DNA of 31,410 bases from an uncultured Eubacteriales bacterium. GTDB lineage: Bacteria; Bacillota; Clostridia; Oscillospirales; CAG-382. Location of the stretch: assembly GCA_900546385.1 (NCBI GenBank), contig URCT01000015.1:1-31410 (forward strand). The letters run 5' to 3'. The number at the start of each line of letters is the position of its first letter. The stretch's first letter is position 1. Positions 14,696-20,620 of the stretch are shown here, piece by piece. Position numbers and translations under genes: made by a program. The notes under the pieces were generated by a model, which ran no database searches, had not been told where the DNA came from, and saw only the letters and a list, made by a program, of their open reading frames with translations.

Positions 14696-15070
14696 ATGTC
14701 TAAGGCATACGGAAAAAAGGTTTGGCTGATTCCGGATGGGTTTCTGCACTCGGTATCGTTAAACGACCAAGTCAGCCATGAAGCCGTCTGCGTTCTCAAC
14801 ACCTCTGACAAGGATGCGGTGATTTCACTCACGCTGTATTTTGAGGATCGCGAGCCGATGACCGGTTTTAAGGCAGAATGCAACGCCGGCCGCACGCATC
14901 ACATCCGTCTTGACCGCATTGTTTCGGAAAACGGCGAAAAAATTCCGCGCGACACGCCCTATGCCCTGCTTGTTGAAAGCACCGAGCCGGTCGTTGCCCA
15001 ATATTCGCGTCTTGACACCTCGGCCGTCGAAATGGCTCTCATGACGACGATTGCTTATCCGATCGACTGA
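14696..15070 (+). CDS. ASRT-domain protein (sensory rhodopsin transducer-like)
   Basis: A 124-aa protein that looks like the family named after Anabaena sensory rhodopsin transducer. The characteristic blocks are present: KKVWLIPDGF near the N-terminus, SHEAVCVLNTSDKDA, LTLYFEDREPM, AGRTHHIRLDRI and VVAQYSRLDTS near the end. The family fold is a small beta-sandwich reminiscent of carbohydrate-binding proteins, and most members occur in bacteria without rhodopsins. No rhodopsin gene is in the window, so light signalling is not implied. It is a single domain without signal peptide or membrane helix, so cytoplasmic. It has its own promoter after the cpsB terminator. AAAGGA is 10 bases before the ATG. 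Function in this organism unknown; sugar or metabolite sensing is only a guess. Confidence 0.8.
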   Translation: MSKAYGKKVWLIPDGFLHSVSLNDQVSHEAVCVLNTSDKDAVISLTLYFEDREPMTGFKAECNAGRTHHIRLDRIVSENGEKIPRDTPYALLVESTEPVVAQYSRLDTSAVEMALMTTIAYPID

Positions 15071-15131
15071 TCCTGCCGCAAACGCGGATGCATTCACCCC
15101 TGTCAATATTTTTTAAGGAGATATCAGAACA

Positions 15132-15716
15132 ATGGCACAAGTACTTATTGAAACCTCGGCACGTCATGTCCATTTGAGCAAGGAACACATTGACATTCTG
15201 TTCGGTGCCGGTCATGAGCTCACCTTCAAAAAGGCTCTCTCCCAGCCCGGTCAGTTCGCTTGCGAAGAAAGAGTCACGGTTGTCGGCGAAAAGAAAGAAA
15301 TCAAGAATATCAGCATTTTAGGTCCGGCCAGAAGCGCCACGCAGGTTGAGGTTTCCCTCACCGATGCGCGCACGCTCGGCGTGAAAGCACCTGTTCGCGA
15401 ATCCGGCGACATTGCCGGCAGCGGTGCCTGCAAGATCATCGGCCCGTGCGGCGAAGTCGAAATTTCCGAAGGCGTTATCGCAGCAAAGCGTCACATTCAT
15501 TTAACGCCGGAAGCAGCTGCCGAAATGGGCGTTAAGGACAAGCAGATCGTCTGCGTCAAGATCGATTCCGACGGCAGAAAGACGATTTTCGGCGACGTAG
15601 TCATCCGCGTCAGCGACAAGTTCTCGCCGGCGATGCACATCGATACCGACGAATCCAATGCGGCCGGCTGCGTACCGGGCATGATGGGCGAAGTCATCAC
15701 CGATTGCTGCAAATAA
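15132..15716 (+). CDS. pduL: PduL-type phosphate acyltransferase
   Basis: A 194-aa phosphotransacylase (PduL family) that converts acetyl- or propionyl-CoA plus phosphate to acyl-phosphate and CoA, the ATP-yielding fermentation step with acetate kinase. It has two copies of the PduL metal-site motif: ARHVHLSKEH (His12, His14) and AKRHIHLTPEA (His121, His123), and a C-terminal segment with HIDTDESNAAG. It starts right at the catalytic domain and lacks the N-terminal encapsulation helix of microcompartment PduLs, so it is probably free in the cytosol. AAGGAG precedes the ATG. Codon use (gtc, aag, ggc, gaa) and a strong ribosome binding site suggest good expression. It lies 71 bp before the NifU-like gene. 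Confidence 0.93.
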   Translation: MAQVLIETSARHVHLSKEHIDILFGAGHELTFKKALSQPGQFACEERVTVVGEKKEIKNISILGPARSATQVEVSLTDARTLGVKAPVRESGDIAGSGACKIIGPCGEVEISEGVIAAKRHIHLTPEAAAEMGVKDKQIVCVKIDSDGRKTIFGDVVIRVSDKFSPAMHIDTDESNAAGCVPGMMGEVITDCCK

Positions 15717-15728
15717 GCCTTAAAAAGC

Positions 15729-15759
15729 GTATTATTTTTCATTTCATTTGAAATAATAT
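15729..15759 (+). promoter_or_regulatory. A/T-rich inverted repeat before the NifU-like gene
   Basis: Two overlapping dyads: TATTATTT (15730-15737) with AAATAATA (15751-15758), and ATTTCA (15741-15746) with TGAAAT (15749-15754) around TT. It is 29 bp before the start codon at 15788 and 12 bp after the pduL stop. No T-run follows. It may be an operator or a processing site between pduL and the following highly translated genes. I see no convincing promoter boxes here. Confidence 0.4.
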
Positions 15760-15787
15760 TGATATTAAAAAGTAAGGAGTAAGAAAC

Positions 15788-16504
15788 ATGAGCAATGAAA
15801 ACAAGCGCGAGTACATTCTCAGCAAAGAAGTTGAAGAAATGTGCGTTGTTGCCAAGGGTCCGAAGCACGAACCCGCTCCCATTCCCGAAGAAGGCAAATG
15901 GGTAAATGCAAAGCAGATTCCCGACATTTCCGGCTTTACGCACGGTATCGGCTGGTGCGCTCCCCAACAGGGCGCCTGCAAGCTTTCTTTGAACGTTAAG
16001 GACGGTGTGATCCAAGAAGCACTCGTCGAAACCATCGGATGTTCCGGTATGACGCATTCCGCTGCTATGGCTGCTGAAATTCTTCCCGGCAAGACCATTC
16101 TTGAAGCGCTCAACACCGACCTCGTGTGCGACGCGATCAATACGGCTATGCGCGAACTGTTCTTACAGATCGTATACGGCAGAACCCAGTCCGCTTTCTC
16201 AGAAAACGGTCTTACCATCGGTGCAGGTCTTGAAGACCTCGGCAAGGGTACGCGTTCGCAGGTCGGCACCATGTACGGTACCGCTCAAAAGGGCGTTCGC
16301 TACCTCGAAATGGCTGAAGGCTATGTTACCCGTATGGCTCTTGACGCCGACGACCAGGTTATCGGCTATGAATTCGTTTCTCTCGGCAAGATGACCGACT
16401 TCATCAAAAAGGGCGACGAGCCGAACGAAGCTTACAAGAAGGCTATGGGCAAATACGGCAGATTCGATGAAGCAGTCAAATACATCGATCCGCGTAAGAA
16501 CTAA
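15788..16504 (+). CDS. NifU-like iron-sulfur cluster scaffold protein
   Basis: A 238-aa protein with a NifU/IscU-like core. The candidate cluster ligands follow the IscU order: Cys57 and Cys64 in GWCAPQQGACKLSLNV, Cys85 in ETIGCSGMTHSAAMAAEIL, and Cys114 in DLVCDAINTAM. As in NifU proteins, the GC motif is followed by a small-residue helix and a GKT segment. Unlike IscU, it has about 45 extra N-terminal residues and an approximately 100-residue C-terminal extension (GLEDLGKGTRSQVGTMYGT, then YEFVSLGKMTDFIKKG) of unknown role. TAAGGAG precedes the ATG and codons are biased to gct, gtt, ggt and cgt, as in highly expressed genes. It is 19 bp before the GGGtGRT gene, its usual clostridial partner. 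No cysteine desulfurase lies nearby. The client protein is unknown. Confidence 0.87.
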   Translation: MSNENKREYILSKEVEEMCVVAKGPKHEPAPIPEEGKWVNAKQIPDISGFTHGIGWCAPQQGACKLSLNVKDGVIQEALVETIGCSGMTHSAAMAAEILPGKTILEALNTDLVCDAINTAMRELFLQIVYGRTQSAFSENGLTIGAGLEDLGKGTRSQVGTMYGTAQKGVRYLEMAEGYVTRMALDADDQVIGYEFVSLGKMTDFIKKGDEPNEAYKKAMGKYGRFDEAVKYIDPRKN

Positions 16505-16523
16505 GATAAAGGAGGAATGAATC

Positions 16524-17522
16524 ATGGCACTTTTCGAAAACTATGAAAGACGCGTTGACAAAATCAACAGCGTTTTGAAAGAATACGGCATTTCCTCCAT
16601 CGAGGAATGCAAAGACATCACGCTTGCCAAAGGCATTGACTGTGATAAAATCGTAAGAGAAACCCAGCCGATCTGCTTTGAAAACGCTGTTTGGGCGTAC
16701 ACGGTCGGTTGTGCTATCGCCATCAAGAAGGGCTGCACCAAGGCTGCTGACGCTGCTGCCGCAATCGGTGAAGGCTTGCAGGCTTTCTGTATTCCGGGTT
16801 CGGTTGCCGACAACCGCAAAGTTGGTCTCGGCCACGGAAACCTCGGCAAGATGCTTCTTTCGGAAGAAACCGAATGCTTCTGCTTCCTTGCCGGTCATGA
16901 ATCCTTTGCTGCTGCTGAGGGTGCTATCAAAATTGCGCTCAACGCAAACAAGGTTCGCGTAAAGCCGCTTCGCGTTATCTTAAACGGTCTCGGCAAAGAC
17001 GCTGCGTTCATCATTTCCCGTATCAACGGCTTCACCTATGTAGAAACCGAATTTGACCACTATACCGAACAGGTGAAGGTCATCAAGGAAGTTCCCTACT
17101 CCAAGGGTCCGCGTGCGGATGTTAAATGCTACGGTGCAGACGACGTCTGCGAAGGCGTTGCCATCATGAAGCTTGAAAACGTCGGCGTTTCGATCACCGG
17201 TAACTCCACCAACCCGACGCGTTTCCAGCATCCGGTTGCCGGCACCTACAAGAAGTGGTGCGTAGAAAACGGTGTGAAGTATTTCTCGGTTGCTTCCGGC
17301 GGCGGTACGGGTCGTACCCTTCATCCGGATAATATGGCGGCAGGTCCCTCCTCTTATGGTTTGACCGACACCATGGGCAGAATGCACTCCGACGCACAGT
17401 TCGCTGGTTCGTCCTCCGTTCCGGCTCACGTTGAAATGATGGGCCTTATCGGTATGGGCAATAACCCGATGGTTGGCGCTACTGTCGCGTGCGCTGTCGC
17501 TGTGGAAGAAGCTTCTAAGTAA
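16524..17522 (+). CDS. GGGtGRT family protein (function unknown)
   Basis: A 332-aa protein of the family named for its conserved motif GGGTGRT, here at residues 259-265 in FSVASGGGTGRTLHPDNMA. Other conserved-looking stretches are GLGHGNLGKMLL, LAGHESFAAAEGAIK, ILNGLGKDAAFIISRI, GNSTNPTRFQHPVAGTYK and GMGNNPMVGATVACAVAV. Glycine-rich loops suggest nucleotide or phosphate-ligand binding, and several cysteines lie between residues 90 and 125, but no activity is established. An AGGAGG ribosome binding site and strong codon bias imply an abundant protein. It directly follows the NifU-like scaffold gene, an arrangement seen in Clostridia, so it may be a client of, or partner to, that scaffold. No membrane segment or signal peptide. 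Confidence 0.88.
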   Translation: MALFENYERRVDKINSVLKEYGISSIEECKDITLAKGIDCDKIVRETQPICFENAVWAYTVGCAIAIKKGCTKAADAAAAIGEGLQAFCIPGSVADNRKVGLGHGNLGKMLLSEETECFCFLAGHESFAAAEGAIKIALNANKVRVKPLRVILNGLGKDAAFIISRINGFTYVETEFDHYTEQVKVIKEVPYSKGPRADVKCYGADDVCEGVAIMKLENVGVSITGNSTNPTRFQHPVAGTYKKWCVENGVKYFSVASGGGTGRTLHPDNMAAGPSSYGLTDTMGRMHSDAQFAGSSSVPAHVEMMGLIGMGNNPMVGATVACAVAVEEASK

Positions 17523-17559
17523 TAAGTTACAGGCCTTGTGAATTAGGCTTGGAATAAAA

Positions 17560-17582
17560 TAAAAGGCGAAGCCCCTGCTTTT
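17560..17582. terminator. Weak bidirectional terminator candidate after the GGGtGRT gene
   Basis: AAAAGGC-GAA-GCC followed by CCTGCTTTTT can fold on the plus strand with GGC/GCC or AAAAG/CTTTT pairing. On the other strand the same segment is followed by TTTTATTTTATT. The pairing is imperfect and it lies right at the edge of the IS, so the native terminator may have been altered by the insertion event. Confidence 0.3.
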
Positions 17583-17586
17583 TGAT

Positions 17587-17651
17587 ATAATCCCCATAGA
17601 GTAGACACTTGAAAAAACAAAAAATTTTCAAGTCAACACTATGGGGGTTAT
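17587..17651 (+). promoter_or_regulatory. Long left-end hairpin covering orfA ribosome binding site
   Basis: The left arm 17587-17615 (ATAATCCCCATAG ... CTTGAAAA) is largely complementary to 17625-17651 (TTTTCAAG ... CTATGGGGGTTAT), with a few mismatches and a 9-nt A-rich loop. The right arm contains the G-rich ribosome binding site just before the orfA ATG at 17654. A transcript entering from outside would fold this stem and hide the site. A transcript starting inside would lack the left arm. Such protection from read-through transcription is known for several insertion sequences. Confidence 0.7.
17600..17624 (+). repeat. IS left terminal inverted repeat
   Basis: Begins AGTAGACACTTG and continues through an A-rich tract with a central C. 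It matches the reversed right end (19106-19130) at 21 of 25 positions, including the complete 8-bp core AGTAGACA and the AAAAAACAAAAA tract. Confidence 0.75.
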
Positions 17652-17653
17652 TT

Positions 17654-18172
17654 ATGTCAAAAAGAAAGAACAAGAAATACAGCAAAGAACTGAAGCATGA
17701 AGCAGTGCAGGCATACCTGAAAGGCGAAGGGAGTCTGCGGCAAGTGTGCAGGCAATACGAGATTAGAGATAAAAAGCAGCTGCGGAATTGGATTTTGTGG
17801 TATAATGGTCATAAGGAATTCAAGGAGAGGCAAGAAGCCGGAATGGAGATCTATATGACCAAGGGAAGAAAAACCACGCAGGAAGAGCGAGGAGAAATCG
17901 TAGCATTCTGCATAGAACACGGTAAAGACTATCCGTTGACAATCCGGACATACGGGGTGTCATACCAGCAAATATACGCATGGGTGAGAAAGTATGAAGA
18001 GAAAGGGATAGACGGTCTGCGGGACGGCAGAGGAAGAACCAAGCCGGCAGACGAAATGAGCGCAGAAGAACGTCTTCGCATGGAAAACAGGATATTGAAA
18101 GCACAGCTCAAAGATGCGGAGATGGAAAACAAACTGCTAAAAAAATTGAGGGAGTTGAGAGGAGGCGATTGA
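17654..18172 (+). CDS. IS3-family transposase OrfA (helix-turn-helix subunit)
   Basis: A 172-aa DNA-binding subunit that recognises the IS ends. Two helix-turn-helix units are seen: residues about 8-50 (YSKELKHEAVQAYLKGEGS then VCRQYEI) and about 70-125 (GRKTTQEERGEIVAFCIEHG then YGVSYQQIYAWVRKYEEKG). A C-terminal coiled coil follows (ENRILKAQLKDAEMENKLLKKL), used for multimerisation. The ATG at 17654 is chosen because it follows the G-rich site after the hairpin; an upstream in-frame TTG at 17609 would lie inside the terminal repeat. Its last codons contain a -1 frameshift heptamer, and its stop overlaps the orfB start by 4 bp. Confidence 0.92.
   Translation: MSKRKNKKYSKELKHEAVQAYLKGEGSLRQVCRQYEIRDKKQLRNWILWYNGHKEFKERQEAGMEIYMTKGRKTTQEERGEIVAFCIEHGKDYPLTIRTYGVSYQQIYAWVRKYEEKGIDGLRDGRGRTKPADEMSAEERLRMENRILKAQLKDAEMENKLLKKLRELRGGD
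18139..18145 (+). other. Programmed -1 frameshift site (A AAA AAA)
   Basis: Seven A's are set exactly as A-AAA-AAA relative to the orfA frame (ctA AAA AAA ttg). The -1 frame is open from here into orfB without a stop. Slippage would give an OrfAB fusion with a short junction (KK then IEGVERRRL) before the orfB sequence. This is the normal way IS3 elements make active transposase. Confidence 0.8.
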
Positions 18173-19062
18173 TCAGCGGAGTAAGGCAAGAAGATTACTA
18201 CAAGGCAATACAGTACATACACATATCCGAAGGATACCCCATTGAAAAGCTGTGCCGAAAGTTAAATGTAAACAGGTCTGCATATTACAAATGGCTGAAA
18301 CGGACACCAAGCGGCAGACAGATCGAAAACGAGCAGATTGTCGAATGGATCAAGACGCTGTATGAACAGCAAGACGGGATACTCGGATATCGGCAGATGA
18401 CGATCACAGTCAATCGGGAGTACAATGTTCATTACAACAGGAAACGAATCCGGAGATTAATGCAGATACTCCGTTTGAAGTCGGTGTGCAGAAAGAAACG
18501 GTACAACTACATCAAATCACCCCCCGAAATAACTGCGGAAAACATTCTGAACAGAGATTTTTATGCAGCCAAACCCAATGAGAAGTGGTTGACCGATGTA
18601 ACCGAATTCAAATACTATGTCGGCGCAGAGGTCAGAAAAATATATCTGAGCGCAATCCTCGATCTGTACGACAGGAGAATCGTTTCGTACAAGATCGGAG
18701 ACAGCAACAACAATCTGCTTGTGTTTGAAACATTAGACGAGGCAGTAAAAGCAAATCCGGATGCACATCCGCTGTTCCACAGCGACCGAGGTTTTCAGTA
18801 CACTGGCAAAATCTTTCACAGCAAACTGATTGCCGCCAATATGCGGCAGAGTATGTCACGCGTCGGCAGATGCATTGACAACGGTCCCATGGAGGGATTT
18901 TGGGGTATTCTCAAATCCGAAATGTATTATCTCAGAAAGTTTACTTCGCGTGACGATCTGATTTCGTCAATCGAGCGTTATCTCTATTTTTACAACAACA
19001 AACGATACCAGCAGAGACTAAAATGCATGACTCCGATGGAATTTCATCGCGCCGCCGCGTGA
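18169..19062 (+). CDS. IS3-family transposase OrfB (DDE integrase)
   Basis: A 297-aa catalytic subunit with an rve-type integrase core. The DDE residues are Asp143 (EKWLTDVTEF), Asp206 (FHSDRGFQYTG) and Glu242 (DNGPMEGFWGILKSE), giving the exact DD(35)E spacing of the IS3 family. The N-terminal region has an HTH-like segment (PIEKLCRKLNVNRSAYYKWL). It can be started independently at the TTG at 18169 (GGAGG just upstream, TTGA overlap with the orfA stop) or made as an OrfAB fusion by -1 frameshift. It is full length, with the C-terminal YNNKRYQQRLKCMTPMEF typical of the family. Confidence 0.94.
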   Translation: MISGVRQEDYYKAIQYIHISEGYPIEKLCRKLNVNRSAYYKWLKRTPSGRQIENEQIVEWIKTLYEQQDGILGYRQMTITVNREYNVHYNRKRIRRLMQILRLKSVCRKKRYNYIKSPPEITAENILNRDFYAAKPNEKWLTDVTEFKYYVGAEVRKIYLSAILDLYDRRIVSYKIGDSNNNLLVFETLDEAVKANPDAHPLFHSDRGFQYTGKIFHSKLIAANMRQSMSRVGRCIDNGPMEGFWGILKSEMYYLRKFTSRDDLISSIERYLYFYNNKRYQQRLKCMTPMEFHRAAA

Positions 19063-19064
19063 AA

Positions 19065-19094
19065 AAATTCCCCTGCTGCGCAGCAGGGGAATTT
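19065..19094 (+). terminator. Perfect 30-bp palindrome after orfB
   Basis: AAATTCCCCTGCTGC and its exact reverse complement abut at 19079/19080, giving a 15-bp perfect stem 2 bp after the orfB stop (with a few central bases forming the loop in RNA). T-rich sequence follows at about 19098-19120 rather than immediately. It probably ends orfB transcription and, being symmetric, may also stop transcripts arriving from the capsule cluster on the other strand. Confidence 0.65.
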
Positions 19095-19105
19095 CCTGAT
19101 AATTT

Positions 19106-19130
19106 ATTTTTGTTTTTTTCACTGTCTACT
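19106..19130 (-). repeat. IS right terminal inverted repeat
   Basis: Read on the minus strand it starts AGTAGACAGTG and continues through an A-rich tract, matching the left end (17600-17624) at 21 of 25 positions. The outer bases TGTCA/TGCCCCC continue into the truncated capF. Confidence 0.75.
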
Positions 19131-19451
19131 TGACAGGGGGCACATCAGCATGACGGGGCATTTGTTATGATGTTTTTTCAGCGTGTCAAGCAAGGTCGAG
19201 GCAAAGCCGAAATTTCCTGCTTTGAATTCCTCCGGAGCTTTCGGACGGTTGACGCTGGCAAGGTTAAAGACAAAATCGGCTTTTTGGCAGTATTCGTCAA
19301 GCTCCTCGGCGGTGCTGTCAATATCGTATTCGTATATTTCGTCAATTTTTATATCCGGGCGCGTGCGGTTCTTGCCGTCACGGATATTCTTCAGGTTTTC
19401 GGTCAGGTTTTTCCCTACAAATCCCTTTGCACCCGTAATCAGAATGTTCAT
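19119..19451 (-). pseudogene. capF: capF 5' fragment truncated at the IS end
   Basis: The N-terminal 100 or so residues of a CapF/FnlB/WbjC-type enzyme, the NAD(P)-dependent epimerase/reductase of UDP-L-FucNAc synthesis (normally about 370 aa: SDR domain plus C-terminal cupin). Visible are the Rossmann motif ITGAKGFVGKNL and the block ADFVFNLASVNRPKAPEEF ... GFASTLLDTLKKHHNKCPVMLM. The frame then runs into the IS terminus and adds only CPLSSRQ before a stop. The catalytic Tyr/Lys region and the cupin are missing, so it should be inactive. The ATG at 19451 overlaps the capG stop (ATGA), and GGAG lies upstream. The rest of capF is absent on the other side of the IS. Confidence 0.88.
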
Positions 19452-20620
19452 AGGTCTTTTCTCCACACCATTTTATTGACAACGCCGGTATACGACTGAA
19501 TGATCTTCACAACCTTTGAAGACACATTTTCTTCGATGTAGTCGGGTACGGGAATTCCGTAATCGCCGTTTTTGTTCATCTCAACCGCCGTATCGACCGA
19601 TTGCAAAAGTCCCTTTTCGTCGATACCCGAAAGGATAAAGCAAGCCTTATCGAGCGCCTCCGGACGTTCGGTGCTGGTTCTTATGCAAACCGCCGGGAAC
19701 GGGTGGCCGACCGATGTGAAGAAGCTTGATTCCTCGGGCAATGTACCGCTGTCCGAAACGACGCAGAACGCGTTCATTTGCAGGCAATTGTAGTCATGAA
19801 AGCCGAGAGGTTCATGCCGAATCACGCGCTTGTCGAGCGTAAATCCGCTTGTTTCCAGTCTTTTGCGGCTTCTCGGATGGCAGGAATAGAGGATCGGCAT
19901 ATCGTATTTTTCCGCCATTTTATTGATTGCCGTAAACAGGCTTGTGAAGTTCTTTTCGGTATCGATATTTTCTTCGCGGTGCGCCGAGAGCAGAATATAT
20001 CTGCCCTTTTCCAGTCCGAGGCGCGCATGAATGTCGCTTGCCTCGATCTCGATAAGGTTGTTATGAAGCACCTCCGCCATGGGAGAGCCGGTCACATAGG
20101 TACGTTCTTTGGGCAGTCCGCAATCGGCAAGATAACGGCGTGCGTGTTCGGAATAGGCCATATTGACGTCGGAAGTGATATCGACGATCCTTCTGTTTGT
20201 TTCCTCCGGCAGGCATTCATCCTTGCAGCGGTTGCCGGCCTCCATATGGAAGATCGGAATATGCAGTCTTTTGGCTCCGATTACGGAAAGGCAGCTGTTG
20301 GTATCGCCTAAAACCAGCACGGCGTCGGGTTTTATTTCCGACATGAGCGTATACGACTTCGCAATGATATTGCCGCAGGTCTCGCCGAGATTAGAACCGA
20401 CCGCGTCCAAATACACCTCCGGGTCAGCGAGCTTCAGGTCCTTGAAGAACACGCCGTTGAGGTTATAGTCGTAGTTCTGTCCCGTATGCGCAAGGATCAC
20501 GTCGAAATATTTCCGGCTCTTGGTAATGACCGCCGCAAGACGGATAATCTCCGGACGTGTGCCGACTATGATAAGCAGCTTAAGTTTGCCGTTTTCCTGC
20601 CACTTCACTTGCTCAAACAT
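19448..20620 (-). CDS. capG: UDP-N-acetylglucosamine 2-epimerase family (CapG/FnlC type)
   Basis: A 390-aa non-hydrolysing UDP-HexNAc 2-epimerase. Motifs: IVGTRPEIIRLAAVI, LVLGDTNSCLSVIGA, HMEAGNRCKDECLPEETNRRIVD, the LLSAHREENID loop and VSDSGTLPEESSFF in the UDP-binding C-terminal half. In the CapE-CapF-CapG route it would convert UDP-L-6-deoxy-TalNAc to UDP-L-FucNAc as the last step; a close alternative is a general WecB-like UDP-GlcNAc/ManNAc epimerase. The context directly behind capE and before capF favours CapG. Its ATG abuts the capE stop codon (TAAATG), and a GGGG site lies within the end of capE. With CapF broken, its natural substrate would not be made by this cluster. Confidence 0.9.
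   Translation of the reverse strand: MFEQVKWQENGKLKLLIIVGTRPEIIRLAAVITKSRKYFDVILAHTGQNYDYNLNGVFFKDLKLADPEVYLDAVGSNLGETCGNIIAKSYTLMSEIKPDAVLVLGDTNSCLSVIGAKRLHIPIFHMEAGNRCKDECLPEETNRRIVDITSDVNMAYSEHARRYLADCGLPKERTYVTGSPMAEVLHNNLIEIEASDIHARLGLEKGRYILLSAHREENIDTEKNFTSLFTAINKMAEKYDMPILYSCHPRSRKRLETSGFTLDKRVIRHEPLGFHDYNCLQMNAFCVVSDSGTLPEESSFFTSVGHPFPAVCIRTSTERPEALDKACFILSGIDEKGLLQSVDTAVEMNKNGDYGIPVPDYIEENVSSKVVKIIQSYTGVVNKMVWRKDL

Larger units (their letters stand above)
17583..19142 (+). mobile_element. IS3-family insertion sequence, apparently intact
   Basis: An approximately 1.56-kb element with orfA and orfB in the IS3 arrangement. Imperfect terminal inverted repeats match in 21 of 25 positions (17600-17624 against 19106-19130 reversed, core AGTAGACA). 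The ends are placed by a TG at 17583-17584 and a CA at 19141-19142; these outer few bases do not match each other well, so the exact limits are uncertain by up to about 15 bp. No target duplication is evident. Both reading frames are full length with all catalytic residues, so the element could be mobile. It lies between the GGGtGRT gene and a truncated capF. Confidence 0.85.

Noticed and set aside
14696..15070. Light-sensing rhodopsin system
   Set aside because: There is no rhodopsin gene; the transducer-like family is widespread without rhodopsins.
15132..15716. Bacterial microcompartment locus signalled by pduL
   Set aside because: There are no shell protein genes nearby, and the PduL has no N-terminal encapsulation peptide.
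17654..19062. Frameshift-inactivated transposase
   Set aside because: The orfA/orfB frame change coincides with a standard slippery heptamer and a stop/start overlap, as expected for an intact IS3 element.
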